Source of the DNA: Marinoscillum sp049115815
GTDB lineage: Bacteria; Bacteroidota; Bacteroidia; Cytophagales; Cyclobacteriaceae
Direction of reading: 5' to 3'
Length of the DNA: 64,000 nucleotides
NCBI GenBank assembly: GCA_049115815.1
Contig: JAGDZO010000004.1
Location: 62,001 to 126,000 of the forward strand
Shown here: piece by piece, positions 9,391 through 18,048 of the stretch
How positions within the stretch are numbered: the first letter of the stretch is position 1
Layout: each line of letters starts with the position of its first letter
Made by a program: the position numbers and the translations under genes
The notes under the pieces: generated by a model
What the model saw: only the letters and a program-made list of their open reading frames with translations
Database searches by the model: none
What the model was told of the DNA's origin: nothing

Positions 9391-9847
9391 AAATAAATGC
9401 TTCTGCTAGTTTATCAAAAAGGTTATTGTTATCCAATAAGTCTGTAATTGCACGAGTAACTGCCGTAAATTGTTGGATCTGATCCTCTGAGACCATCTCG
9501 CGAATCTTGGCATTAAATTCCTTGACCGCTCTACTTGAAACAGCGCGTTTTTCCTTGCCAAGATCAGTGAGGAATATGCGTACGGATCTACCGTCATTGG
9601 GATCTTGCTCCCTGTAAATCCACTGTTTGTCTTCCATTGTCTTGAGCATTCGCGTAAGCGAACGAGCCTCCATTCCCATTAAGGGAGCTATTTTGGTAGC
9701 TGGGGTTCCCTCCTCTACATCGATATTGAGCAACACAAATCCTGTAGAAGCTGTCACGTCAAATTCCGCTCCGTATTGATTATACATTCGTGAAATGGCA
9801 TGCCATGCCACTTTAATATTATAATCTACCGTTTCTTCTCTCTTCAT
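9374..9847 (-). CDS. MarR-family transcription regulator of the fad operon
   Basis: The 157-residue winged-helix protein shows the MarR layout: a dimerisation helix at the N-terminus, a recognition region (ATKIAPLMGMEARSLTRMLKTMEDKQWI) and the wing (REQDPNDGRSVRIFLTDLGKE). It is first in an operon with fadN and fadA, so it most likely senses fatty acids or acyl-CoA and represses the operon, an inference from position. The frame is open 15 codons further upstream (ATG at 9892), but family members begin near MKREETVDYNIKVAW, so the start at 9847 is preferred. A 12-base palindrome lies upstream at 9896-9907. Confidence 0.88.
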   Translation of the reverse strand: MKREETVDYNIKVAWHAISRMYNQYGAEFDVTASTGFVLLNIDVEEGTPATKIAPLMGMEARSLTRMLKTMEDKQWIYREQDPNDGRSVRIFLTDLGKEKRAVSSRAVKEFNAKIREMVSEDQIQQFTAVTRAITDLLDNNNLFDKLAEAFIYETKN

Positions 9848-9895
9848 TCTTGGAATTTCTGAATCCAAATATATAGAAAATATGTTATGCATGCA

Positions 9896-9907
9896 TACTA
9901 TTTTGGG
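9896..9907. promoter_or_regulatory. Palindrome TATGCATGCATA, possible MarR operator
   Basis: A perfect 12-base palindrome lies in the 92-base gap between the divergent marR gene and the 190-aa gene at 9940. AT-rich arms on both sides extend the symmetry imperfectly. MarR proteins usually bind palindromes in their own control region; assignment here is by position only. Confidence 0.35.
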
Positions 9908-9939
9908 TTCTGCTGTTTCTGATTCGTAGTTTTGAATCT

Positions 9940-10512
9940 ATGAATACCAGCTCTGATAACTTTTCTCCAATTCCGGAACCCTTTCACTCATTCAAAACCG
10001 ATGGTCCTTTCACGCATTGCATTGAGTGTGAGAAGTATCTTTTGGATGGTGAAGATTACATGATCGAAAAAGCATGTCGACAATATCCAGGTTTTAAAGC
10101 TACGGATGTAATCTTTGATTGTGCTATTTGTATGGAATGCGCCATGAATATGCAAAAGGATATTTCTGAAGAGTCCAAGCAGACCATGCAGTCATTTCTA
10201 GGTAATCATTTTAACTCTAGCAGAAGACAAGCGCTTGTAAGAGAAAATCGAGATGATAATGCCCTCATCGAAGAATGTCTGGTAAGTGGTAAGAAAAAGT
10301 CGGATTGCAATGAGTATCAGATCTTCGCATTGTGCAAGGGTGGGGTTATCAATCCTCAATTCCGTCCTTACATGATATCTGGTGAGGCCTTAGAACAATT
10401 GACAGAAATGCTTTCTGCTAAAACAAAGGAAAACCTGGGAGGATTTTTTAATAAGCATTTTTCTCCTGACCCAGATTTGGTTGGTCAAGATCCTAGATTG
10501 GTTATTTTCTAG
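9940..10512 (+). CDS. Cysteine-rich conserved-type protein, 190 aa, unknown function
   Basis: The protein is soluble with no signal peptide. Its N-terminal half has a CIEC pair near residue 28 and a second cluster, CAICMEC, near residue 66, with a further Cys between them (EKACRQYP). Such spacing could hold zinc or an iron-sulfur cluster, which is inference. The second half has more Cys (EECLVSGKKKSDC, FALCKGG). I recognise no family. It is divergent from the fad operon and its stop is two bases from the end of the convergent TPR gene. Confidence 0.7.
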   Translation: MNTSSDNFSPIPEPFHSFKTDGPFTHCIECEKYLLDGEDYMIEKACRQYPGFKATDVIFDCAICMECAMNMQKDISEESKQTMQSFLGNHFNSSRRQALVRENRDDNALIEECLVSGKKKSDCNEYQIFALCKGGVINPQFRPYMISGEALEQLTEMLSAKTKENLGGFFNKHFSPDPDLVGQDPRLVIF

Positions 10513-10513
10513 T

Positions 10514-12322
10514 CTAGGTTTCTTCTCTGATTTGTCTAAAGCGCTTACGAATCTCAGCGCTATGCCGGCTGCCCGGGTGTTTCTTGAGAAATTCTAAATA
10601 TACTTCCGAAGCTTGATTGTTGCTAAGCAAATAATCTTGAAGTATGACGCCCTTTTGATATAGTGCATCATCTGCTAGTATGTCAAAACCGAATTTGGTA
10701 ATAATATGATCGAGGCTTTTGATACTCTCTTCATATTGCCCATTTTCTAAGTCTATTTTGGCTCTAAGCCAATATAACTCATCAGCAAGCGTGTGATTGG
10801 GAACCGAAGCGAGCAAACTATCTATTTGGCTCTTGGCTTCTTGTTTTTGATTGGTAAAAATGAGCAAGTCAATATGTGCATATGCTTGCATCACTTGATC
10901 GGTACTATCGAAGATGGTGTTGTTGGTGATAATCTGCGAGAATGACAAGGCATCATTGGAGGTGGTGCGTGTAGTAGCCAATTTCAAAATATCCAGATGG
11001 CTTTTAGCCAATGAGAAGTTGCCCTGATAATAGTTGAGTTTGGCGTTTTTCAATTTGGCTTCATACCCGAGGGGTGTTTCTTTATTGGATTTCTCTACCT
11101 GAGAATACAGTAACGTCGATTCCCATGGTTGTCCACTAAACAAAAAAATGTCACCCAAATCAAGTTTAGCGTTCGATACTAATGTACGTGGACTTCTATT
11201 GTTGTCAATTATCGATTGTAGCAATACGATAGACGTGTCTACTTCTTCTAAATAATACGCATGCAGTAACGCTTTGCTCCTGAGTGCATTTAGTGTGGTC
11301 GGGTTAGACCCTATCTCTCGGTAAAAACTTAGATATTCCTCCGATAAGTTTCTAATGACAGCTGTATCAACAGGGAATCTATTTTTAGCCATTTGTTCTT
11401 TGCTTTCTATCAGCTTGGCCTTGGCGTACGCATAGTTTCTCATTTTCGGATATTTATCTATTACGTATTGATAGATATCGATGGCATCTTCCCAATTATG
11501 ATTTTGCGAAGCTATCCTCGCTATGGTCATACACTCATCACCTGGCTTCTGTAGCCGATTGTCTCTGGCCTTGGCCTGAATGAAAGCCCCATAATAGTCC
11601 TTTCTCTGAATCAACAGCCAGAGCAATAAATCGGAATAAATGTTCTGATCAGGATTCTTCTGAGCCTTAATAATAAGTGACTCTTCCAATAGATCTTGAT
11701 CCGTTGGTTCTGTTAATATGTTCTGAAATAGGTTTTTGACATAGTTGATGTTGGCTGGATTACTCTCAGCGTATTTTATGTATTCTTCTATCATTTTTGG
11801 TTTGTCATCTATAGTCCTATAGAGTGACGCTACTTCGAGAGCGTATGAATACGGGTTATTCGAAATTTTCCTGGAGAACTTATAAAAGTCTATCGCTTCG
11901 CCAGTTAGTTTCTTGGCTGCCAATTTTTGCCCTATTGTTGCGAGTTGGTAATGATTGGCTTGATATTCTTTTTCGAGATAATTCAGTCTTTTTCTATAAT
12001 CGGGAGAATCTTGAGTTTTATAAAAAGCAACTAGATCTACTTGATAATTCAGATTTGTAGGGCTCTGCTTTACTATTCGATTCAGATATTTATCAAGTCT
12101 ATCTACGTCTTGATTCATCAGTAGATCCATATAATTGGCATGAATCAAAGGAATTGCCGATTTGACTTTTTCCAAATCCCGATATAATTCGAAAGCCTTT
12201 TCATATTCACCATTTTGGTAATACTCATTGGCAAGCTTGGCTTCATTGGTCTGAGCATGACTATAAGTCGATACTATGATAAATATGAAGGCAAACGAAA
12301 ACTTAGAAATGATGTTATCCAC
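10514..12322 (-). CDS. Secreted TPR-repeat protein, 602 aa
   Basis: A signal peptide (hydrophobic core FSFAFIFIIVS, cleavage near SHAQ-T) leads into a helical solenoid. TPR-type helices are visible near residues 28-60 (ANEYYQNGEYEKAFELYRDL), in the middle (NWEDAIDIYQYVIDKYP) and at the end (NGQYEESIKSLDHIITKF, then a YbgF-like ASEVYLEFLKKHPGSRHSAEIRKR with separate residues). The start codon is GTG at 12322, and it overlaps a DnaA-box-like sequence. TPR proteins are scaffolds in the periplasm or at the outer membrane; the partner is unknown. It borders the candidate replication origin. Confidence 0.8.
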   Translation of the reverse strand: MDNIISKFSFAFIFIIVSTYSHAQTNEAKLANEYYQNGEYEKAFELYRDLEKVKSAIPLIHANYMDLLMNQDVDRLDKYLNRIVKQSPTNLNYQVDLVAFYKTQDSPDYRKRLNYLEKEYQANHYQLATIGQKLAAKKLTGEAIDFYKFSRKISNNPYSYALEVASLYRTIDDKPKMIEEYIKYAESNPANINYVKNLFQNILTEPTDQDLLEESLIIKAQKNPDQNIYSDLLLWLLIQRKDYYGAFIQAKARDNRLQKPGDECMTIARIASQNHNWEDAIDIYQYVIDKYPKMRNYAYAKAKLIESKEQMAKNRFPVDTAVIRNLSEEYLSFYREIGSNPTTLNALRSKALLHAYYLEEVDTSIVLLQSIIDNNRSPRTLVSNAKLDLGDIFLFSGQPWESTLLYSQVEKSNKETPLGYEAKLKNAKLNYYQGNFSLAKSHLDILKLATTRTTSNDALSFSQIITNNTIFDSTDQVMQAYAHIDLLIFTNQKQEAKSQIDSLLASVPNHTLADELYWLRAKIDLENGQYEESIKSLDHIITKFGFDILADDALYQKGVILQDYLLSNNQASEVYLEFLKKHPGSRHSAEIRKRFRQIREET

Positions 12323-12688
12323 GATTTGGGTTCGAATAGTAACTATAAAAGTTTAATTTAAAGAAAATTTATTTCTATTATTAAGTACGTGGATATGTGG
12401 GAAAATGATCAAAATTAGATTTGTTATTTTGAATTGTTAATATCATCATATTTAATAACCTGTATTCACATTCTATTCACACCTTAAAGTATTGATTGCT
12501 AGATATATATTTAATTATGTTGACTAGTCATTTATTCGGATGTTGATATAGTTTATTAACTAATTCTATTTGGTTGAGGTGGATAACTGTTGGTAAGTAT
12601 AGTGTTTGTTATGATTCTGTAACTGCTGGATACAACGTGTGTATGAGTGTTGAGTTATAAACAGTGATTGTTAGGTTTATCCACAGAA
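12315..12688. other. Candidate chromosome replication origin (oriC): DnaA-box cluster
   Basis: This gene-free, AT-rich stretch holds a perfect DnaA box TTATCCACA at 12677-12685. Five further 8-of-9 matches are at 12315-12323 (TTATCCACG), 12462-12470 (GTATTCACA), 12473-12481 (CTATTCACA), 12578-12586 (minus strand, TTATCCACC) and 12655-12663 (TTATAAACA). The boxes at 12462 and 12473 are exactly 11 bases apart, one helix turn. Between the boxes are AT-rich runs (12500-12520) that could unwind. mnmG, a gene often found beside bacterial origins, lies 2.6 kb away, and a perfect parS site lies 4.5 kb away. Against it: most genes to the right face the origin, and a partial look at base composition gives no clean skew switch. 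Confidence 0.6.
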
Positions 12689-14410
12689 TTAATCGGTTGT
12701 TAAGAGGGAATATTCTAGTTCAACTTCCCAGTTTGCCCTTAGTGTAGTCTCTTCTAAAAAGTGAAGTACTGGTTCTGGAGCTACGTTTAGATTAATGTTT
12801 CCTGGTGACCATATACTATCTTGGTTTTCATCTATCAGTACCCTAGTCCAGTAATTGCCAGGCGGAGTAAAGTCGAATATGCAGTTGGTACAATTTGTTA
12901 ATTGCTTCTTGATTTTATCTCCTGCCATGAGTTGCACGGTATAGGATGGTAATGGGTCTGTGATGCTAACTGTAACGGTTCCAAAGTTCTCAGGATTTGG
13001 AAATTTAAAGATAGATTGTGTTTGCTCTGAGGTATCAGACTCGACAGAAATAAACGACCCTGGTTTGACAATTAAATTAAATGCCGAGGTGTTATACCTT
13101 TCTAGTCTTTTGTTGATAATGAGTTGAGCTGTATCAATATCGGTGGTGTCTATTGGGTGGGTATTTAGGTATAGAGCTATAGAATCCTGTAGCTGTGTGG
13201 TTGATATGGTTGAATTGAATGTAAACCGAGATTGGTTAGCATTGCTTTGAAGATTGATCACCGGTAGATCGAATGTGATTAAAGAATCAACAAAGCAAAA
13301 CAGGAATGACGAGTCGACAATGTTTTGGATGGGTTTAGTTAAGGACAAGGTAAATTGTGAGTCCTCAAAGTAGTTGTTTACTGTAGTTGAGCTGAGTGTT
13401 ATTCCAAGTGGGTTTAGCTTTTTGGAAGACTCTCGATACTTCGCATAGAGGGTGTCTATTTGTACTACTGATAAAGTGTCAGTAGCTTGAATTATTAGCT
13501 GTGTGCTATCCGAGAGCATATTGTTTTTGTAAACCCTAATAGCATCTCTGTCTGGCGTAAGCTCTGTGTAGACTGGAAGGTTTGTTTCGGAGGTGATGTT
13601 GTAATCCTGAATGACCTTTGAATATCTGATGTCAAAGTAGTGGGCAGATGGTCTGCCTGATAATAGTTTGAATTCGGAAACGTCAAGTTTAAGAATGGGA
13701 ATTCTGAGGGAATCAATGTTGCTAGAATCTATTGTCATCAAGTCAGTAATAAACCCGTGTTCTTCAGTGGTAGGATCAAAGAGGAGATTCTTGTTTTCAT
13801 CTTTGAAAGCAAGTAATCTGTATTGATTGGATTTAATATTTTGGATTTGAAAAGTTCCTTCGTCATTGGAGGTGATGAAATAGTTTGGTTTGACTTCCTT
13901 AAAGTCTAAGGTGTCTGTGTTTTGATACAGCCCAATTGTGATGCCGGATAGTTGCTTAGCATTATTAATATCATATACACTACCTGAGATAGATATAGAA
14001 TCGATGAAGGACCCAGTACTAAATGCGATTACGAGATTTTCAGCAGGGTTGCGCTCCGTAATGTCGGTGACTCCATCGAAAAAGTTGAAAGTGTAGGTAG
14101 TACTATCGTCTAGTGGTTCGTCAAGTTGGATTGTAAGTACGTTCTTTTTGATGAGTGTCTTGTATGTGATTTCCGTAGTGGGTGTAATGATGAGATTGCT
14201 TTTGAGTTTGTCTGCATTTACTCTTTCATCAAAGGTTAATTCAAACGTTTGATCCTTAAAGTTGATGGATTGACTTTTGGGGTTGGAGGAAATGAGGGAT
14301 GGAGGGATGGTATCTTTGGGACCTCCAGTAGGTGTTTTAGGATTGGCACATCGAGAAGTAAGAGCTTCAAGAATAGTAAGAATAAGAATAGCGAATAGAA
14401 AACGTTTCAT
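12689..14410 (-). CDS. Ig-like-domain lipoprotein, 573 aa
   Basis: The N-terminus is a lipoprotein signal (FLFAILILTILEALTSRC) with the Cys at residue 22, followed by the PTGGPKDTIPP segment that is common before bacterial Ig-like (Big_5) domains. That domain covers about residues 35-130 (PKSQSINFKDQTFELTFDE onward, in parts). The rest is a series of beta-rich segments with a carboxypeptidase-regulatory-like stretch (SISGSVYDINNAKQLSGITIG). It overlaps the methyltransferase gene by four bases and so is last in the mnmG operon. A surface-exposed or periplasmic role is expected; no enzyme signature is seen. Confidence 0.8.
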   Translation of the reverse strand: MKRFLFAILILTILEALTSRCANPKTPTGGPKDTIPPSLISSNPKSQSINFKDQTFELTFDERVNADKLKSNLIITPTTEITYKTLIKKNVLTIQLDEPLDDSTTYTFNFFDGVTDITERNPAENLVIAFSTGSFIDSISISGSVYDINNAKQLSGITIGLYQNTDTLDFKEVKPNYFITSNDEGTFQIQNIKSNQYRLLAFKDENKNLLFDPTTEEHGFITDLMTIDSSNIDSLRIPILKLDVSEFKLLSGRPSAHYFDIRYSKVIQDYNITSETNLPVYTELTPDRDAIRVYKNNMLSDSTQLIIQATDTLSVVQIDTLYAKYRESSKKLNPLGITLSSTTVNNYFEDSQFTLSLTKPIQNIVDSSFLFCFVDSLITFDLPVINLQSNANQSRFTFNSTISTTQLQDSIALYLNTHPIDTTDIDTAQLIINKRLERYNTSAFNLIVKPGSFISVESDTSEQTQSIFKFPNPENFGTVTVSITDPLPSYTVQLMAGDKIKKQLTNCTNCIFDFTPPGNYWTRVLIDENQDSIWSPGNINLNVAPEPVLHFLEETTLRANWEVELEYSLLTTD

Positions 14411-15291
14411 TTGGTGAGTACGTAAATTAGGCTAGAATATTCTCCTGTCTGTGAGGCTTTAAGGTTGGATTTTCGTCCTTTGAGATATCCATTAATGAGT
14501 TTCTTTAATGAAGCTGTAGTTCCTTTGTGTTGCTCGCTAAGAAGAGAAACGTAGTACGAATCAAGTTTCATTGGATATACCTCTTTTATTTTGAGTTTAC
14601 AGCTAGTAGCTAATGATTGAAATGCATTCTGATTGAAATGGTATAGATGACGAGGCACATCATATGCAGCCCAATGCTCTTTATAATGATGAGCATCGTA
14701 GGAAGATATATTGGGTACCGCGGCGAGAATGATTCCATCCGGCTTAAGTGTTTTTCTTAGTGCACGAAGGGTAGCTTTCAGTTCGTGTACGTGTTCGAAT
14801 ACGTGCCAAGCTGTAATTACATCGTATTGTTCTTTTTGAATTTGAGTGAGATTCTGATGCACGGGGAAATTCCCAGATTTGAGTGCTATTTCTCTGGCCT
14901 GTTCTGAAGGTTCGTATCCTTGGATCTGGTAATTGAGCGCATGCATATGATTGAGGAACACTCCTGTACCACATCCAAAATCTAAGAGTTGTTTCCCCTG
15001 CACGTGTCCTTTTATGAGTTTTGCTTTTTGACGGAGCGTATAATATCGGGCTAACTTGTAAACGAGGTTTACTAGATTGTTGGCCTTGTTGGTATGTGAT
15101 ATGTAATCATCATGCTGATAATATTGAGCTATATTGTTTTCATCAGGCCGAGGGTTAGTGAATCTCAACTCACAATGTTCACACTTGACAATCACAAAAC
15201 TTTCGTTGGATTGAGAGTAGTCTTCGCAGATTATGTCATTAGTGAAATGAGTGTGTTTGCACACAGGGCATTCTTCTAGTTTCTGATACAT
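14407..15291 (-). CDS. Class I SAM-dependent methyltransferase with N-terminal zinc-finger-like motif
   Basis: The 294-residue protein opens with CPVCKHTHF ... CEHCELRFTNPRP, two Cys pairs that look like a zinc ribbon, seen in methyltransferases of the Methyltransf_23 type. The SAM-binding motif LLDFGCGTGVFLNHM is near residue 105, and the post-motif (DVITAWHVFEHV) follows. The start at 15291 is preferred to an ATG 18 codons upstream, since that one would lie inside mnmG and the Cys motif begins close to this start. The gap to the mnmG stop is one base. Substrate is unknown; sugar or lipid intermediates are common targets. Confidence 0.82.
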   Translation of the reverse strand: MYQKLEECPVCKHTHFTNDIICEDYSQSNESFVIVKCEHCELRFTNPRPDENNIAQYYQHDDYISHTNKANNLVNLVYKLARYYTLRQKAKLIKGHVQGKQLLDFGCGTGVFLNHMHALNYQIQGYEPSEQAREIALKSGNFPVHQNLTQIQKEQYDVITAWHVFEHVHELKATLRALRKTLKPDGIILAAVPNISSYDAHHYKEHWAAYDVPRHLYHFNQNAFQSLATSCKLKIKEVYPMKLDSYYVSLLSEQHKGTTASLKKLINGYLKGRKSNLKASQTGEYSSLIYVLTK

Positions 15292-15292
15292 G

Positions 15293-17158
15293 CTATTTGT
15301 TGAGATATACCATGAGTATTGAGATGTCTGAAGACGAAACTCCACTTATTCTTGACGCTTGACCAAGAGTGGAAGGCTTGATATTTTTGAGTTTTTCTCT
15401 AGCCTCTAGTGACATTGATGATATTTGACTGTAGTCAAATTCAGGATGAATGATTCGATTTTCCATGCTGATCATTTTGAGGGCATTGTCTTGTTCCCTT
15501 TCAATGTACGTTTCATATTTGATTTGAATCTCGGCTTCCTCTTTTACATGATTGGAAATGTTATCAAGAAAATGATCAACATCAGGGTCCATTTTGCTTA
15601 GGGTCTCTAGGTTAATTTCTGGACGCTTGAGCAATTGGTAAAGACTTGATGAATCCTTTATTGGGGCAAAGTTAAATTTGGCTAACAAAGGATTCATTTC
15701 ATTGGGCTTATACTTCTTTTGTTTTAGATCGTTGATCAGTCTCTTGGTTGCATGCATTTTATTCATGCATTGTTCGTATCTATCTTCTGATGCAAGGCCT
15801 AATTCATATGCTAGCGGAGTGAGTCTTGCATCTGCATTGTCTTGTCGAAGTAGTAAACGGTATTCTGCTCTTGAAGTAAACATTCGGTAAGGCTCGTTCG
15901 TGCCCTTATTGATGAGGTCATCTATGAGCACTCCTATGTATGCTTGCGATCTGTTGAGCACGAAAGGTACTTTTTCAGTGTGGGCATGGTGAGCATTGAT
16001 ACCAGCAATAAGACCTTGGCAGGCAGCTTCCTCATATCCTGTAGTTCCATTGATTTGTCCTGCAAAGAATAGATTCTTAATGAGTTTTGTCTCTAGTGTC
16101 TGACTCAATTGAGTCGGTTGAAAAAAGTCATACTCTATAGCATAGCCTGGTCGGAACATTTTGGCGTTTTCAAATCCTGGTATCTTTTGTAAGGCTTTAT
16201 GCTGGATATCTTCCGGGAGACTGGTTGAAAAACCATTTACATAAACTTCTACAGTGTTCCAGCCTTCTGGCTCTACGAAGATTTGGTGTCTATCTCTTTC
16301 AGCGAATCTGTTAATTTTATCTTCTATAGAAGGACAGTATCTCGGCCCAAGTCCTTTGATTCTACCATTGAACATTGGTGATTTCTCAAAGCCTGTTTGC
16401 AATGTTTCATGGACATCTGGATTGGTATAGGTTATCCAACAGCTCCTTTGAGTCTTGAGAGTCGTAGTGCTTTCTAGATAGGAAAACTTCTCTGGCATCT
16501 CATCACCGGGCTGCTCCTCCATTTTGGTATAGTCTAGACTTCTTCCGTCTATTCTTGGAGGTGTTCCTGTTTTCATCCTTCCGGATTCAAAACCTAATTC
16601 TATTAGTTGCTCGGTGATACCATGCGCCGATCTCTCACCAGCCCTGCCTCCGCCAAATTGTTTTTCCCCGATATGGATAAGTCCATTGAGAAATGTGCCA
16701 TTCGTTAGGATTACTGTTTTAGCTTTTATCTCTATCCCTAAGCTGGTTCTTACACCAGTTACCGTGCTGTCTTTGACTAAGAGCCCGGTGATCATCTCTT
16801 GCCAGAAATCTACATTAGGGGTTAACTCAAGGGCAAGTCTCCATTCTTCAGCAAAGCGCATTCTATCAGATTGTGCTCTTGGACTCCACATGGCAGGGCC
16901 TTTGCTCTTATTGAGCATCCTGAACTGAATCATAGATTTGTCGGTGATGATTCCCGAATATCCTCCGAGTGCATCTATCTCTCTTACGATCTGTCCTTTA
17001 GCCACACCTCCCATGGCAGGGTTGCACGACATTTGGGCTATGGTGTTCATGTTCATAGTAGCCAATAGCACTTTGGATCCGAGGTTTGCTGCTGCTGCTG
17101 CTGCTTCACATCCTGCGTGCCCTGCACCTACTACTATGACATCATACTCTTGAAACAT
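15293..17158 (-). CDS. mnmG: tRNA uridine-5-carboxymethylaminomethyl modification enzyme MnmG
   Basis: MnmG (GidA) works with MnmE to build the cmnm5 group on U34 of certain tRNAs, using FAD and folate. The 621-residue protein has the FAD-binding loop VVGAGHAGCEAAAAAANLG at about 9-27, the family signature NPAMGGVAKGQIVREIDALGG at about 45-65 and the GPRYCPSIEDK motif with its catalytic Cys. The C-terminal helical domain (INLETLSKMDPDV) is complete. It heads an operon with the methyltransferase and the Ig-like lipoprotein. A perfect parS site lies directly upstream of its start codon, which fits a position near the origin. Confidence 0.96.
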   Translation of the reverse strand: MFQEYDVIVVGAGHAGCEAAAAAANLGSKVLLATMNMNTIAQMSCNPAMGGVAKGQIVREIDALGGYSGIITDKSMIQFRMLNKSKGPAMWSPRAQSDRMRFAEEWRLALELTPNVDFWQEMITGLLVKDSTVTGVRTSLGIEIKAKTVILTNGTFLNGLIHIGEKQFGGGRAGERSAHGITEQLIELGFESGRMKTGTPPRIDGRSLDYTKMEEQPGDEMPEKFSYLESTTTLKTQRSCWITYTNPDVHETLQTGFEKSPMFNGRIKGLGPRYCPSIEDKINRFAERDRHQIFVEPEGWNTVEVYVNGFSTSLPEDIQHKALQKIPGFENAKMFRPGYAIEYDFFQPTQLSQTLETKLIKNLFFAGQINGTTGYEEAACQGLIAGINAHHAHTEKVPFVLNRSQAYIGVLIDDLINKGTNEPYRMFTSRAEYRLLLRQDNADARLTPLAYELGLASEDRYEQCMNKMHATKRLINDLKQKKYKPNEMNPLLAKFNFAPIKDSSSLYQLLKRPEINLETLSKMDPDVDHFLDNISNHVKEEAEIQIKYETYIEREQDNALKMISMENRIIHPEFDYSQISSMSLEAREKLKNIKPSTLGQASRISGVSSSDISILMVYLNK

Positions 17159-17166
17159 GGGTTTTT

Positions 17167-17182
17167 TGTTTCACGTGAAACA
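17167..17182. promoter_or_regulatory. parS site, perfect 16-bp match to the ParB consensus
   Basis: The sequence TGTTTCACGTGAAACA is a full palindrome identical to the canonical parS bound by ParB/Spo0J. It is eight bases upstream of the mnmG start codon, outside any gene. parS sites load ParB-CTP clamps that direct origin segregation, and their clustering near oriC agrees with the DnaA-box cluster at 12.3-12.7 kb. Confidence 0.9.
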
Positions 17183-17207
17183 TTAGTTTTCGTGGAATGT
17201 TTGGGAA

Positions 17208-17223
17208 CGTTCCACGTGGAACT
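17208..17223. promoter_or_regulatory. Second parS-like palindrome
   Basis: CGTTCCACGTGGAACT is a 14-base perfect palindrome with the parS core; only the outermost base on each side differs from the known variant TGTTCCACGTGGAACA. Its centre is 41 bases from that of the first site. It overlaps the end of the ybeY stop codon. Confidence 0.75.
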
Positions 17224-17647
17224 ATTTAGGGAACAAAGATAAGCAGCTATCTTCTTTTTGGCGCATTGCTTTTTGTTCTGTTGGGGTTTTGTCGTTGTAA
17301 CCTAGTAGGTGTAGGAGACCATGTGCCATTACTCTATTGAGCTCTTCCACTAAAGACACTTTATTCGTCGTGGCGTTTTCATTTACCCTGTCGATGCTGA
17401 TAAATATATCGGCTTTAATAATGTGGGGTTCATCGGAATTATCAAAAGTGATAATATCAGTGTAGTAGTCGTGATTTAGAAACTCTTGATTTATAGAAAG
17501 GAGATGCTCGTCTGAGCAGAAGATATAGTTAAGGTCTTCGATTGTGTGATTCTCTGCTTGCGCAATCATCAGGAGCCAATTCGTCGTTTTCTTTACTGAC
17601 GGTAGCTCGTACTTTATATCTTCATTGAAGAAGAGAATTTGATCCAT
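17222..17647 (-). CDS. ybeY: Endoribonuclease YbeY (rRNA maturation factor)
   Basis: YbeY is a small zinc-dependent RNase that helps mature the 3' end of 16S rRNA and in ribosome quality control. The 141-residue protein carries the family signature HGLLHLLGYND near residues 110-120, whose three zinc ligands (two His and the distal residue) are conserved in form. The earlier DIITFDN and DIFISIDR segments are also typical. It overlaps the upstream ATP-binding gene by one base and so is co-translated with it. Length is normal for Bacteroidota. Confidence 0.93.
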   Translation of the reverse strand: MDQILFFNEDIKYELPSVKKTTNWLLMIAQAENHTIEDLNYIFCSDEHLLSINQEFLNHDYYTDIITFDNSDEPHIIKADIFISIDRVNENATTNKVSLVEELNRVMAHGLLHLLGYNDKTPTEQKAMRQKEDSCLSLFPK

Positions 17648-18048
17648 TAGTTGAGATAGAATGAAAGAACCACTTCTCGTCCTTCGTCATTGAAGGTAAC
17701 TTCATCGCAAAGGTGCTTCATGAGAAAGATGCCTCTACCTCCTACTTTATCCAAATTTTCTGGAGATGTAGGATCTGGTAAATTTCCATAGTCAAATCCC
17801 GCTCCTTCATCAGCTATAGTAAACCTCAATACTTCTTCTGAGACAGCAAGACTCAGAGAAACGTTCTTTTTGGAATCACTTGTATTGCCATGAATGATGG
17901 CATTGTTTACAGACTCTGTTACGGCTATCATGATATTACCATAGATATCGTCGTTGAGTTCAAACTGTTCTTTCGCATTATCGATGAAACTTTCAACGAT
18001 TCTGATATTCTCTGAGAGAGATGGTATCTGTATTTGCATTCTATTCAT
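17647..18048 (-). CDS. Anti-sigma-factor-type (RsbW-like) ATP-binding protein
   Basis: The 133-residue protein is a stand-alone GHKL ATPase domain of the HATPase_c_2 type. The N box is ESVNNAIIHGN near residue 49, and the G1 box ADEGAGFD and G2 loop GGRGIFLMK follow. Relatives are serine kinases that bind sigma factors or anti-anti-sigma proteins in partner-switching systems. No STAS partner or PP2C phosphatase gene is adjacent, so its partner must be elsewhere. It overlaps both the DUF4175 gene (eight bases) and ybeY (one base), so all three are translated together. Confidence 0.85.
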   Translation of the reverse strand: MNRMQIQIPSLSENIRIVESFIDNAKEQFELNDDIYGNIMIAVTESVNNAIIHGNTSDSKKNVSLSLAVSEEVLRFTIADEGAGFDYGNLPDPTSPENLDKVGGRGIFLMKHLCDEVTFNDEGREVVLSFYLN

